Source: Aeromonas encheleia
GTDB taxonomy: Bacteria > Pseudomonadota > Gammaproteobacteria > Enterobacterales > Aeromonadaceae
Assembly (NCBI RefSeq): GCF_900637545.1
Contig: NZ_LR134376.1
Span: 587,501 to 651,500 of the forward strand
Reading direction: 5' to 3'
Length of the DNA stretch: 64,000 bases
Shown here: piece after piece, positions 17,378 to 26,147 of the stretch
How positions within the stretch are numbered: position 1 is the first letter of the stretch
How the letters are laid out: each line of letters begins with the position of its first letter
Position numbers and translations under genes: made by a program
The notes under the pieces: model-generated
The model's input: the letters and a program-made list of their open reading frames with translations, nothing else
Told to the model about the DNA's origin: nothing
Database searches by the model: none

Positions 17378-17395
17378 CGTGCAAACGTTTTTGCT
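17378..17395. promoter_or_regulatory. PurR-like box upstream of nupC
   Basis: GCAAACGTTTTTGC (17381-17394) closely resembles the E. coli PurR/LacI-family palindrome (ACGCAAACGTTTTCGT). It is about 90 bp before the nupC start, so a purine- or nucleoside-responsive LacI-family repressor may control the gene. Confidence 0.5.
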
Positions 17396-17483
17396 AACAG
17401 GGTCGTAACCAAGTGGGCTTGCAGTGACGGGGCAGGGAGCGCAGAATCCGCGCCCATCTTCTGCCTCACCTGATGGAATCCCC

Positions 17484-18680
17484 ATGATCGCCCTGCTCGG
17501 CATCCTCTGTATCCTGGCTCTGGCCGCACTCTGTTCTGATAATCGTCGTCGTATCTCGTTGCGAACAGTGGGTTTCGCCCTCTGCCTGCAAGTGCTCTTC
17601 GCCGGCCTGGTACTCTGGTTGCCCGCCGGCCAGCATGTGCTGAACGGGGTCAGCGAGAGCGTCAGCAGCGTGATCGGCTACGGTCAGGAGGGGATCGCCT
17701 TCCTGTTCGGCGATCTGGCCAAGTTCAAGCTGGGCTTCATCTTTGCCTTCAACGTGCTGCCGGTCATCATCTTCTTCTCCGCCCTTATCGCCATCCTTTA
17801 CCACATCGGCCTGATGCCGCGGATCATCGCCCTGCTCGGCGGTGGCCTGCAGAAGCTGCTGGGCACGGGTCGGGCCGAGAGCCTCTCCGCCACCGCCAAC
17901 ATCTTCGTCGGCATGGTGGAGGCGCCGCTGGTGGTCAAGCCCTACCTCTCCAAGATGTCTGACTCCCAGTTCTTCGCGGTGATGAGCTGCGGTCTGGCCT
18001 CGGTGGCCGGCGGCACCCTGGTGGGCTATGCCAGCATCGGGGTCGAGCTGAAATACCTGATCGCGGCGGCCTTCATGTCGGCCCCAGCCGGTCTGGCCAT
18101 GGCCAAGATCCTGGTACCGCCTGCCGCAGATGAGGTGGACAACCATCAGGACGTGGAGATCCCGCGCGCGACCAACGTCATCGAGGCGGCAGCCGACGGC
18201 GCCATGGCGGGGCTGAACATAGCTGTGGCAGTCGGCGCCACCCTGCTGGCCTTCGTCGGGGTGATCGCCCTGCTCAACGGTCTGCTGGGCTGGGTGGGTG
18301 ATCTGGCCGGGCTGGAGCTGAGCTTCCAGATCATCCTGGGATGGCTGTTCGCCCCCGTCTCTTGGCTGATCGGGGTACCCTGGGATCAGGCCCAGGCCGC
18401 CGGCGCCCTGATCGGGACCAAGATCGTCATCAACGAGTTCGTCGCCTTCATCGCCCTGGTGCAGGATCAGACCCTGAACGAGTCGAGCAAGGCCATAGTC
18501 ACCTTCGCCCTGTGCGGTTTCGCCAACATCTCCTCCATGGCGATCCTCATCGGTGGCCTGGGCTCCATGGTGCCGGAGCGCAAGGCTTTCATCGCCCGTT
18601 ACGGCATGCGTGCCATCCTGGCGGGGGTGCTGGCGAACCTGATGAGCGCCTCACTGGCGGGCCTGTTCCTCGCCCTCTGA
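17484..18680 (+). CDS. nupC: NupC family concentrative nucleoside transporter
   Basis: A 398-residue inner-membrane cation-coupled nucleoside permease. It shows the three CNT parts: an N-terminal three-helix region, the gate region with FAFNVLPVIIFFSALIAILYHIGLMPRII, and the C-terminal nucleoside-binding region with TKIVINEFVAFIAL and FALCGFANISSMAILIGGLGSMVP. The motif SATANIFVGMVEAPLVVKPYL is diagnostic. The ATG at 17484 lies after GGAA and gives the usual NupC start (MIALLGILCI). A terminator follows at 18708. Confidence 0.93.
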   Translation: MIALLGILCILALAALCSDNRRRISLRTVGFALCLQVLFAGLVLWLPAGQHVLNGVSESVSSVIGYGQEGIAFLFGDLAKFKLGFIFAFNVLPVIIFFSALIAILYHIGLMPRIIALLGGGLQKLLGTGRAESLSATANIFVGMVEAPLVVKPYLSKMSDSQFFAVMSCGLASVAGGTLVGYASIGVELKYLIAAAFMSAPAGLAMAKILVPPAADEVDNHQDVEIPRATNVIEAAADGAMAGLNIAVAVGATLLAFVGVIALLNGLLGWVGDLAGLELSFQIILGWLFAPVSWLIGVPWDQAQAAGALIGTKIVINEFVAFIALVQDQTLNESSKAIVTFALCGFANISSMAILIGGLGSMVPERKAFIARYGMRAILAGVLANLMSASLAGLFLAL

Positions 18681-18707
18681 TGAGCCCAGAATCAGCTACT
18701 TTCGGTC

Positions 18708-18731
18708 AAGGCCCGCTTCGGCGGGCCTTTT
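18708..18731 (+). terminator. nupC terminator
   Basis: AAGGCCCGC-TTCG-GCGGGCCTTTT. Confidence 0.87.
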
Positions 18732-18750
18732 CGTGGCCGTTTTCGGGCAC

Positions 18751-18775
18751 AAAAAAAGCGCCTCAGAGGAGGCGC
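18751..18775 (-). terminator. Terminator of the arfB-ogt unit
   Basis: On the minus strand, GCGCCTC-CTCT-GAGGCGC followed by TTTTTTT. It lies about 140 nt past the ogt stop; the stretch between (18776-18912) holds only weak inverted repeats. Confidence 0.75.
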
Positions 18776-18912
18776 GGGGAAAAGACAGATTGGAAGCGTC
18801 ACATGGGTGCCACTTGAATGAGGGATGAGCCATACCATCCAAGTGTCAGGTCATCATGCCAGCCCCTGTCTGAAGCCCTTCTGAGGCGATTCTTCATACT
18901 ATGTTCATTTTG

Positions 18913-19413
18913 CTAAACGCCGGGCGGGGTCAGTTCAAAGCCGCTGCCCTCCTGCTCCAGCGCCAATAGCCAGCGCTTGATGGGAATGCCGCCGCCGTAG
19001 CCGGTCAGCTCGCCGTTGCGGCCTATGACCCTGTGGCAGGGCACTATGATGCTCAAGGGGTTCTGGCCGTTGGCGGCCCCCACCGCGCGCACCGCCTTGG
19101 GATTGCCGATGGCCCGGGCGATGTCGAGGTAGCTGACGGTCTCGCCATAGGGGATGTCGCACAGGGCGTGCCACACAGATTGCTGGAAGGGGGTGCCCCT
19201 GGCGGCGAGCGGCAGCGTGAAGCGCCGCAAGCGGCCGGCGAAGTAGGCCTCGAATTGTTCGACGAAGGGGGCGAGCGCGACATCGTCCCGCTGCCACTCG
19301 GGGGCCGGCATCACGGGCCGCTCACCCCGCACAAACTCCACATAACGCAGTCCGTCCTTGTCGATGGCGACGAGCAGGGGACCCTGGGCGCTGTCGCAGA
19401 AGCTGTATCTCAT
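18913..19413 (-). CDS. ogt: Methylated-DNA--protein-cysteine methyltransferase (Ogt/Ada-C type)
   Basis: Suicide repair protein that takes alkyl groups from O6-alkylguanine and O4-alkylthymine. The 166-residue product has the active-site PCHRV with Cys126 and the SVWHALCDIPYGETVSYLDIARAIGNPKAVRAVGAANGQNP recognition helix region. The ATG at 19411-19413 (MRYSFCDSAQG) follows an AAGGA. A longer form starting at 19449 would overlap the arfB stop (ATGA) and add 12 residues. The two genes are probably one transcript. Confidence 0.93.
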   Translation of the reverse strand: MRYSFCDSAQGPLLVAIDKDGLRYVEFVRGERPVMPAPEWQRDDVALAPFVEQFEAYFAGRLRRFTLPLAARGTPFQQSVWHALCDIPYGETVSYLDIARAIGNPKAVRAVGAANGQNPLSIIVPCHRVIGRNGELTGYGGGIPIKRWLLALEQEGSGFELTPPGV

Positions 19414-19445
19414 CTGTGTTGATTCCTTGGCGTGGGCAGTCGGGG

Positions 19446-19862
19446 TCATTCCAGCACGGGTTTGCCGCGGGCCGACTTGATGTCCCCCTTGCGCTTCTTG
19501 GCGTCGACCCGCTTGCGCTGGGAGCTGCGGGTCGGCTTGGTGGCGTGGCGGGCCTTGGGGCGCCACGCGGCCTTCTTCAGCAGCTCGGTCAGCCGGCTCA
19601 TGGCCTCCTTGCGGTTCATGTCCTGGCTGCGATGGGTCTCGACCCTGATCTGGATGAAGCCGTCATGGACCCGGCTGTCGCTCAGCTTCTCCAGCCCCTC
19701 CTTGTAGAGGTCCGGCAGACTGGGGGAGTCGCGGTAATCGAAGCGCAACCAGACGGCGGAGTCCGTCTTGTTGACATGCTGACCGCCGGCGCCCTGGGCG
19801 CGCATGGTCTGGAACTGCAGCTCGTGCCAGGGAATGATCACGCTGTTGGAGATGACTAACAT
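19446..19862 (-). CDS. arfB: Alternative ribosome-rescue factor ArfB (YaeJ)
   Basis: A 138-residue peptidyl-tRNA hydrolase that rescues ribosomes stalled on non-stop mRNA. It has the release-factor catalytic GGQ (residues 26-28) in RAQGAGGQHVNKTDSAV, and a C-terminal basic tail (KARHATKPTRSSQRKRVDAKKRKGD) that enters the empty mRNA channel. Size and tail match ArfB, not RF1/RF2. It is divergent from glnK. Confidence 0.94.
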   Translation of the reverse strand: MLVISNSVIIPWHELQFQTMRAQGAGGQHVNKTDSAVWLRFDYRDSPSLPDLYKEGLEKLSDSRVHDGFIQIRVETHRSQDMNRKEAMSRLTELLKKAAWRPKARHATKPTRSSQRKRVDAKKRKGDIKSARGKPVLE

Positions 19863-20008
19863 GGGGTGATGCTCTCATTTGGTGCATCAAGGGAGTCTGG
19901 TGCAGCTTGGTGCCTCATTATGGGGCGAGATGCGCTTCCTTGGTGATCCTGGGCCTTAGCAGCCCAAGGGTTAAAGCCTATCTTTATGAAAATAAACAAT
20001 AAAAATAC

Positions 20009-20025
20009 TTGGCACAAGAATTGAT
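20009..20025 (+). promoter_or_regulatory. Candidate sigma-54 promoter of glnK
   Basis: TTGGCAC-N5-TTGAT matches the sigma-54 -24 element fully; the -12 element has TTGA in place of the consensus TTGC. It ends 38 nt before the glnK start, a normal distance. Nitrogen-regulated, RpoN/NtrC-driven expression would be expected for glnK. Confidence 0.6.
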
Positions 20026-20063
20026 GACCAATCCATGACATACCATGGATTGGGAGCAACCAG

Positions 20064-20402
20064 ATGAAGCTGATTACTGCGATTATCAAACCCTTCAAGT
20101 TGGACGACGTGCGCGAGGCCATCGCCAACCTGGGGGTCGAAGGCCTGACCGTGTCCGAGGTCAAGGGATTTGGCCGCCAGAAGGGGCACACCGAATTATA
20201 CCGGGGAGCCGAGTATCAGGTCGACTTCCTGCCTAAGGTGAAGCTGGAAATCGCCACCGCCGACGACAACGTGGAGGGGGTGATAGAGGCTATCTGCAAG
20301 GCGGCCTACACCGGCAAGATCGGCGACGGCAAGATCTTCGTCTATGACCTGCTGCAGGCGGTGCGGATCCGCACCGGCGAGAGCGACGACGAGGCGCTCT
20401 GA
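20064..20402 (+). CDS. glnK: Nitrogen regulatory protein P-II (GlnK type)
   Basis: A 112-residue PII signal protein that senses 2-oxoglutarate, ATP/ADP and, through uridylylation, glutamine. It has the T-loop GFGRQKGHTELYRGAEYQVDF with Tyr51, the B-loop TGKIGDGKIFV and the C-terminal RIRTGE. The MKLITAIIKPFKLDDVRE start and KAAYTGKIGDGK fit GlnK better than GlnB. Unusually, no amtB follows; the next gene is an iron-transport operon 260 bp away. Confidence 0.9.
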   Translation: MKLITAIIKPFKLDDVREAIANLGVEGLTVSEVKGFGRQKGHTELYRGAEYQVDFLPKVKLEIATADDNVEGVIEAICKAAYTGKIGDGKIFVYDLLQAVRIRTGESDDEAL

Positions 20403-20615
20403 TCCCGCATCCTCTTCCCGGAGCAGGCATGGGCCCAGGCCGGACATCAGCCAAGGCAGGCTGACGCCATGCCTTGATGGCCAATCAGACCGTGACTCTA
20501 AGTCATCGAGAGGCTGGGTGGGATTCCATCCGGTCTTTTTCTTCGGTCAACGGTTAAATATGTGATCCTACCTCTGTAAACCACCTTGATCCCGCCGTCG
20601 TGCCTCATGCAGAAT

Positions 20616-20634
20616 GCAAACGCAAATTGTTATC
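20616..20634. promoter_or_regulatory. Possible Fur box before the ferric-iron ABC operon
   Basis: GCAAACGCAAATTGTTATC has 11 of 19 matches to the Fur consensus, with a perfect right end (TTATC). It is about 30 nt before the fbpA-like start, the right place for iron repression, but the match is modest. Confidence 0.35.
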
Positions 20635-20662
20635 ACTCGATGCACAACTCAAGGAACGGATG

Positions 20663-21670
20663 ATGAAAATGAAGATGCTGGCACTGGCTTTCTCTACCCT
20701 GGTTGCCCAGTCGGCATTTGCCGCCGCTGAAGTGAACGTCTACTCCAACCGGCAGGATGAGCTGATCAAGCCCATCATCCAGCAGTTCGAGAAAGAATCC
20801 GGGATCAAGGTCAACGTGGTGTTCGCCAAAGAGGGGCTGAACGAGCGTCTGGAGCGGGAAGGCAAGCTCTCCCCGGCCGATCTGATGCTGACCGTCGACA
20901 TCAGCCGCCTGACCGATCTGGTGGACAAGGATCTGGTGCAGTCGGTGGACAGCAAGATCCTGCAGGAGAACATCCCGTCCATCTATCGGGATCCGGACAA
21001 CAAGTGGTTCGCCCTGACCACCCGGGTACGCGCCATCTACTCCAGCAAGGATCGTCTCGGCAAGCTCGACACCATCAGCTACGAAGATCTGGTCAAGCCT
21101 GAATACAAAGGGAAAATTTGTACCCGCAGCGGCAAGCATGAGTACAATGTGGCGCTGGTCTCCTCCATGATCGCCCATCACGGCATGGCGGACGCCAAGA
21201 CCTGGCTGGAAGGGGTCAAGGCCAACCTGGCGCGCAAGCCGCAGGGCAACGATCGGGATCAGGTCAAGGCCATCAAGGACGGCATCTGCGATCTGTCGCT
21301 GGGTAACAGCTACTACCTGGGCGCCATGCTCAAGGATCCCGCCCAGAAGTCCTGGGCCGATGCGGTCTACATCAACTTCCCGAATCAGGCCGACCGCGGT
21401 GCCCACGTCAACGTGAGTGGCGTGGCCATGACCAAGTATGCCAAGAACAAGGAAGCCGCCCAGAAGCTGATGGAGTTTCTCTCCGGCGACACCGCCCAGC
21501 ACCTCTATGCGGACGTGAATGCCGAGTATCCGGTCAAGGCCGGGGTCGAGCCTTCCGCCATGGTCAAGTCCTGGGGCAGTTTCAAGTCTGACGCCATGCC
21601 GGTCAGCGAATACGCCAAGTACCGCAAGGATGCCTTGCAGTTGCTGGATGAAGTGAAGTTCGACTTGTAA
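20663..21670 (+). CDS. fbpA: Periplasmic ferric-iron-binding protein (FbpA/AfuA type)
   Basis: Solute-binding protein that takes Fe3+ in the periplasm and passes it to the inner-membrane importer. The 335-residue product has a signal peptide (MKMKMLALAFSTLVAQSAFA), VNVYSNRQDELIKPII at the mature start, and the paired tyrosines in GNSYYLGAML that bind iron in this family. AAGGA (20651-20655) gives 7-nt spacing to the ATG at 20663; ATG 20660 is also possible. It heads an fbpABC-type operon with permease and ATPase genes downstream. Confidence 0.9.
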   Translation: MKMKMLALAFSTLVAQSAFAAAEVNVYSNRQDELIKPIIQQFEKESGIKVNVVFAKEGLNERLEREGKLSPADLMLTVDISRLTDLVDKDLVQSVDSKILQENIPSIYRDPDNKWFALTTRVRAIYSSKDRLGKLDTISYEDLVKPEYKGKICTRSGKHEYNVALVSSMIAHHGMADAKTWLEGVKANLARKPQGNDRDQVKAIKDGICDLSLGNSYYLGAMLKDPAQKSWADAVYINFPNQADRGAHVNVSGVAMTKYAKNKEAAQKLMEFLSGDTAQHLYADVNAEYPVKAGVEPSAMVKSWGSFKSDAMPVSEYAKYRKDALQLLDEVKFDL

Positions 21671-21709
21671 TCAGATGGGGCCAAAGGCCCCATCAATCAC
21701 TGTGGTCCC

Positions 21710-23335
21710 ATGAAAAATTTTGGTTGGATTGCCGGCAGCTGGGCCACCGCCCTGCTGCTGGGTTTGCCCGTTATCGCCCTGATCTTCTCTGCCCTGTCGG
21801 CGGACGGGGAGCTGTTTCGCCACCTCGCCGATACTGTGCTGCTCGACTACATCGCCAACACCTCGGCCCTGGTGCTGGGGGTGGTGCTGCTCAGCCTGCT
21901 GTTCGGGGTCCCCACCGCCTGGCTGGTGGCCATGTGCCAGGTGCCGGGGCGCCGCGCCCTGCAGTGGGCGCTGATGCTGCCCATGGCCATGCCCTCCTAC
22001 ATAGTGGCCTACGTCTATACCGACCTGCTGGATTACTCGGGTCCGTTGCAGGCGGGGCTGCGAATTTTGTTTGATTGGAACACCCCCACCGATTACTGGT
22101 TCCCGGCCATCCGCTCCCTCGGCGGGGCCGCCTGGGTGCTGGCGCTGGTGCTGTTCCCCTATGTCTACCTGCTGGCCCGTGCTTCGTTTTTGGAGCAGTC
22201 GGTCAGCCTCATTCACTCCAGCCGATTGCTCGGCTGCACTCCATGGCAGAGTTTTCGCCGCCTCAGCCTGCCGCTGGCCCGCCCCGCCATCATGGTCGCC
22301 GTTTCTCTGGTGGCGATGGAGACCCTGGCGGACTTCGCCACCGTCCACTTCTTCGCCATCAACACGCTCACGACCGCCATTTACGATACCTGGCTCGGCT
22401 ACGGCAGCCTGGCCACCGCCGCTAGGCTCTCCTGCCTGATGCTGCTGGCGGTGGTGCTGCTGATCGCCGTCGAGCGCCGCTCCCGCCAGCGCCAGCAGGT
22501 GTTCCAGAAGTCCATGGGCCATGAGCCGCCGCTGCGTTATCCGCTCAGGGGGCTGCCTCGCCTGCTGGCCGGGCTCTGGTGCTGGGGACTGGTGGTGGCG
22601 GGCTTCGCGCTACCGTTCGCCATCCTGCTCGATTACGGGGTACGCTACTTCGAGCTCTCCTGGACCCCGGAGTTCGTCCGCTTCGCCGGCAACAGCCTGA
22701 CCATTTCGACGCTGACCGCCCTGCTCGCCATGGGGATAGCCCTGTTGCTCGGCTTCTTCCGGCGCCTCGATGGGGGCGTTCGCAGCCTGTTGCCGCTGCG
22801 CATCGCCGCCATGGGCTATGCCATGCCGGGCACCGTGCTCGCCATAGGGGTATTGGTGCCGCTGACGGCGCTCGATTTTGGCATCAACGATCTGGCCGAG
22901 TGGCTCGGGCAGCAGGGCCCCGGCCTGCTGTTGACCGGCACCCTCACCGCCATCGTGTTCGGCTACCTGGTGCGCTTCGTGGCCATCGCCATCGGCTCGG
23001 TGGAGAGCAGCATGGGCAAGATCTCCCCCAGCCTCGACATGGCGGCCCGCTCCCTGGGGCAGGGCTCTGGCGGCATGCTGCGCCGGGTTCATCTGCCACT
23101 GGTGCGGCGCGGCCTGTTCGCCGGCGCCATGCTGGTATTCATCGAATCCATGAAGGAGCTGCCCGCCGCCCTGCTGCTGCGGCCGTTCAACTTCGATACC
23201 CTGGCGACCCACGTCTATCAGTTCGTCTCGGACGAGATGCTGGAGCGGGGGGCGCTCGGCGCCATCGTCATAGTGCTGGTGGGGCTGCTGCCGCTGATCT
23301 GGGTCAACCGCAGCCTGGACAGCCCGGGCCACTAG
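21710..23335 (+). CDS. fbpB: Ferric-iron ABC transporter permease (FbpB/AfuB type)
   Basis: A 541-residue inner-membrane permease with about twelve hydrophobic segments in two homologous halves. Each half carries an EAA-type loop: SSRLLGCTPWQSFRRLSLPLARPA and AARSLGQGSGGMLRRVHLPLVRRG. This fused two-half form is typical of Fe3+ importers. It begins 39 nt after the binding-protein stop. It would form a dimer-like channel with the ATPase encoded next. Confidence 0.92.
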   Translation: MKNFGWIAGSWATALLLGLPVIALIFSALSADGELFRHLADTVLLDYIANTSALVLGVVLLSLLFGVPTAWLVAMCQVPGRRALQWALMLPMAMPSYIVAYVYTDLLDYSGPLQAGLRILFDWNTPTDYWFPAIRSLGGAAWVLALVLFPYVYLLARASFLEQSVSLIHSSRLLGCTPWQSFRRLSLPLARPAIMVAVSLVAMETLADFATVHFFAINTLTTAIYDTWLGYGSLATAARLSCLMLLAVVLLIAVERRSRQRQQVFQKSMGHEPPLRYPLRGLPRLLAGLWCWGLVVAGFALPFAILLDYGVRYFELSWTPEFVRFAGNSLTISTLTALLAMGIALLLGFFRRLDGGVRSLLPLRIAAMGYAMPGTVLAIGVLVPLTALDFGINDLAEWLGQQGPGLLLTGTLTAIVFGYLVRFVAIAIGSVESSMGKISPSLDMAARSLGQGSGGMLRRVHLPLVRRGLFAGAMLVFIESMKELPAALLLRPFNFDTLATHVYQFVSDEMLERGALGAIVIVLVGLLPLIWVNRSLDSPGH

Positions 23336-23407
23336 GCCTGCCACCACAATATGTGAACGCGTCCCGGCCATCGGCGGGGGAGGCCACGAAACGAGAGGAA
23401 CTGAGTC

Positions 23408-24436
23408 TTGTCTTGCTTGCAAGTAGAGAAGGTAAGCTGCCGTTATAACGGCCAGAACGTGCTGGAGCAGCTCTCCCTGCAGGTGGCCGACAACGAGATC
23501 GTCTGCCTGCTGGGTGCCAGTGGCTGCGGCAAGACCACGCTGCTCAAGGCCATCGCCGGCCTGCTGCCGCTGGCCGAGGGCCGCATCCGGCTCGGCGACA
23601 GCCTGCTGGACGAACCCGGCCTGAGCGTGCCGCCCGAGGCGCGTAACATCGGCATGATCTTCCAGGATTACGCCCTGTTCCCGCACCTGACGGTGGCCGA
23701 GAATGTCGGCTTCGGGCTGGCGAACCAGCGCCGCACGGCGCGTCAGCAGCAGGTGGACGAGGCGCTGGCGCTGGTCAATCTGCAGGGGCTGGGGGATCGC
23801 TACCCCCATCAGCTCTCCGGTGGTCAGCAGCAGCGGGTCGCCATCGCCCGCGCCCTGGTGTGCAAGCCGCGGCTGATGCTGCTGGACGAGCCCTTCTCCA
23901 ACATCGATACCCAGGTACGGATGAAGCTGATCCTCGAGATCCGCACCCTGCTCAAACAACAGGGGATAGGGGCCATCTTCGTCAGCCACAGCAAGGAGGA
24001 GGCGTTCGCCTTCGCCGATCGGCTGGCGCTGTTTCGCACCGGCCACATCGAACAGGTCGGTCAGCCGGAGCAGCTCTATCGCCGCCCGCAGAACCGCTTC
24101 GTGGCGGAGTTTCTCGGCGGGGTGAACTACCTGGACGCAGAGGTGGTGGACGGCCACTGCGTGCGGACCGCGCTGGGGCTGGTGCGTGGCAGCGAACCCC
24201 ACGGCCGCGCGGTGGGCGAGCGGCTGCAGCTGATGCTCAGGCCCCAGCAACTGGTGCTGGCGGCGGCCGAGGATGGCGAGCTGAGGGTGCGGGAGCAGCA
24301 GTTCCTCGGCCATCACTGCCGGGTGCAGGTCGAGTGTGCGGGCCAGGTGCTGGAGGCTAGCATAGGCGAGCCCCTCGAGGGCGCGCGGGCGCGGGTCGAG
24401 GTCGCGCCCCATGCGCTGGTGCTGTTCTCGTCCTGA
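23408..24436 (+). CDS. fbpC: Ferric-iron ABC transporter ATP-binding protein (FbpC/AfuC type)
   Basis: A 342-residue cytoplasmic ATPase that powers the importer. Walker A is GASGCGKTT, the signature LSGGQQQRVAIARAL, Walker B LMLLDEPFSNID, and the H-loop VSHSKEEAF; the last ~100 residues form a TOBE-like regulatory domain. The start is a TTG at 23408 with AGGAA 7 nt upstream; no ATG fits better. The 72-nt gap to the permease has no terminator. Confidence 0.91.
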   Translation: MSCLQVEKVSCRYNGQNVLEQLSLQVADNEIVCLLGASGCGKTTLLKAIAGLLPLAEGRIRLGDSLLDEPGLSVPPEARNIGMIFQDYALFPHLTVAENVGFGLANQRRTARQQQVDEALALVNLQGLGDRYPHQLSGGQQQRVAIARALVCKPRLMLLDEPFSNIDTQVRMKLILEIRTLLKQQGIGAIFVSHSKEEAFAFADRLALFRTGHIEQVGQPEQLYRRPQNRFVAEFLGGVNYLDAEVVDGHCVRTALGLVRGSEPHGRAVGERLQLMLRPQQLVLAAAEDGELRVREQQFLGHHCRVQVECAGQVLEASIGEPLEGARARVEVAPHALVLFSS

Positions 24437-24516
24437 TAGCGATGTGAAATCAAGGAATTGGACTCGCTCTGGTTTATAATCGCGCCATGCCTTTACCCAT
24501 GCCTTTGGAGAGAGAA

Positions 24517-25422
24517 ATGAAAGCCCAAGCCGGGATCTGTGCAGAGCCGAATCTGCATGCCCTCTATCTGATGTTCAATCGCACCGGCGATGCAACCGAG
24601 CTGGCCGCCCGCCTGGCCAAGCTGCCCACCCTGTGGGATGCGGTGAGTGCCGATTTTCCCGCCGCCGGTTTCTCCGGTCTGGTCGCCGTGGGTGCCGATG
24701 GCTGGGATGCGCTCTATCCGGTCGCCCGGCCGCCCCAGTTCCGCGGCTTTATGGCTCAGGAAGCCAATGGTAACAAGGCGCCCAATACCCCCTTCGATCT
24801 GTTCGTGCAGCTGCGCGCCGACCGGGTCGATGTGCTGCACCATGCCGGGCAGCGCGTGATGGCGCTGTTAGCCGGTCTGGTGGAGCTGGCCGAGGAGGTC
24901 AATGGCTTCCGCAACCAGGATTGCCGGGATCTGACTGGCTTCGTCGATGGCACCGAGAACCCCCAAGGTGAGCACAGGGCCGAGGTGGCGCTGCTCGAGG
25001 GCGGTGAGTTCGCCGGCGGCTCCTACATCCACGTGCAGCGCTGGGTCCATGCCCTGAGCGACTGGGAGAAGCTGGCGCTGAAGGAGCAGGAAGACATCAT
25101 AGGCCGCACCAAGATCGACAACATCGAGTACGAGTCGGCCGACAAGCCGCTGACCTCCCACATCAAGCGGGTCAACCTCAAGACCCCCAAGGGCGAGTCC
25201 ATGGAGATACTGCGCCAGAGCATGCCCTGGGGCACCATGCGCGAGCAGGGGCTCTACTTCATCTCCTGCTGCCGCACCCCGCAGCACTTCAATGCCATGC
25301 TGGCCAGCATGTACAAGGGGGAGGGCAGCCACTTCGATCACCTGCTGCGCTTCACCAGGGCGGTGACCGGGGCGGCCTTCTTCGCACCCTCGATAGACTT
25401 TCTGGTCGCACAGGGCAAATAA
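24517..25422 (+). CDS. yfeX: DyP-type haem peroxidase (YfeX-like)
   Basis: A 301-residue dye-decolourising peroxidase of the cytoplasmic YfeX type: no Tat or Sec signal, DyP signature GFVDGTENPQG with the catalytic Asp144, and SHIKRVN, where the proximal haem histidine is expected. Family proteins oxidise porphyrinogens or phenols with H2O2; a role in haem iron release has been proposed but is disputed. GGAG precedes the ATG at 24517. It lies 80 nt after the ferric-iron importer on the same strand, so an iron link is plausible. Confidence 0.88.
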   Translation: MKAQAGICAEPNLHALYLMFNRTGDATELAARLAKLPTLWDAVSADFPAAGFSGLVAVGADGWDALYPVARPPQFRGFMAQEANGNKAPNTPFDLFVQLRADRVDVLHHAGQRVMALLAGLVELAEEVNGFRNQDCRDLTGFVDGTENPQGEHRAEVALLEGGEFAGGSYIHVQRWVHALSDWEKLALKEQEDIIGRTKIDNIEYESADKPLTSHIKRVNLKTPKGESMEILRQSMPWGTMREQGLYFISCCRTPQHFNAMLASMYKGEGSHFDHLLRFTRAVTGAAFFAPSIDFLVAQGK

Positions 25423-25437
25423 GCCCTTTGCCCATAA

Positions 25438-25466
25438 CAAAAATCCCGGCCTAGGCCGGGATTTTT
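25438..25466. terminator. Bidirectional terminator between dyp gene and argR
   Basis: AAAAATCCCGGCC-TA-GGCCGGGATTTTT, flanked by A- and T-runs on both sides, so it can serve both convergent genes. Confidence 0.9.
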
Positions 25467-25500
25467 CGTTCAGGTTGCGCCGCAGGGGCGGCGCCCCTGA

Positions 25501-25971
25501 TTAAGGGGTCTGCTCGAACAGCTCGAGCGCCGAGAGGTAAAGTTCTTCGATGTCGGTATCGCTGGTCGGGGTGATGAAGATGGTATCGTCACCGGCGATG
25601 GTGCCGAGGATGCCTTCGGCCTTGCCGAGGGAATCCAGCAGGCGGGCGATCAGCTGGGCCGCCCCCGGGCTGGTGTGGATCACCACCAGGGCGCCGTTGT
25701 GGTCGACATCCAGTACCAGGTTCTTGAGCGGGCTGGAGGTGGTGGGGACACCCAGTTCCACCGGCAGGCAGTAGACCATTTCCATCTTGGCGTTGCGGGT
25801 GCGAACGGCGCCGAAGCGGCTCAGCATGCGCGAGACCTTGGATTGGTTGATGTTCTCGAAGCCCATCTCTTGCAGGGCAGTGACTATCTCTGCCTGGGAG
25901 CCGAATCGCTCTTCTTTCAGCAAGGCTTTAAAGGCCTTGGCCAGTTTTTCTTGCTTATCGTTATGTTTCAT
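25501..25971 (-). CDS. argR: Arginine repressor ArgR
   Basis: Arginine-binding hexameric repressor of arginine synthesis and uptake genes. The 156-residue protein has an N-terminal winged helix ([45 protein letters not shown], about 22-66) and the C-terminal arginine-binding/oligomer domain with [17 protein letters not shown] and [13 protein letters not shown]. It is divergent from the artPJQM operon, with ARG-box-like sites in the gap. E. coli argR is likewise beside mdh. Confidence 0.95.
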   Translation of the reverse strand: MKHNDKQEKLAKAFKALLKEERFGSQAEIVTALQEMGFENINQSKVSRMLSRFGAVRTRNAKMEMVYCLPVELGVPTTSSPLKNLVLDVDHNGALVVIHTSPGAAQLIARLLDSLGKAEGILGTIAGDDTIFITPTSDTDIEELYLSALELFEQTP

Positions 25972-26084
25972 CTTGGACTCACGAATGAGGGGTGTGACCG
26001 CCTGTCACGCTCAGGCGGCAGATACGAACAGCGCTGCTATTTTGCATTCATATGCCTATTTTGGCAAGGAAGCGGCGCTTGTTC

Positions 26085-26098
26085 TGCATATCGATTCA
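26085..26098. promoter_or_regulatory. ARG box candidate 1
   Basis: TGCATATCGATTCA resembles the ArgR half-site pair TGAATAATTATTCA (right half perfect). It lies in the argR/artP intergenic region. Confidence 0.55.
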
Positions 26099-26147
26099 AA
26101 TTTAGCTTGCATCCACCCATGTTGCAGCTAAAATCGGGACGAAATTT

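Noticed and set aside
19414..19449. ogt start at 19449 overlapping the arfB stop
   Set aside because: The added MTPTAHAKESTQ has no family likeness, and the ATG at 19413 has an AAGGA upstream; the overlap form is not excluded.
22610..24412. Long 600-codon open frame on the minus strand across fbpB-fbpC
   Set aside because: It is antisense to two clearly conserved ABC genes and its product is low-complexity Gln/His/Gly-rich, typical of a high-GC shadow frame.
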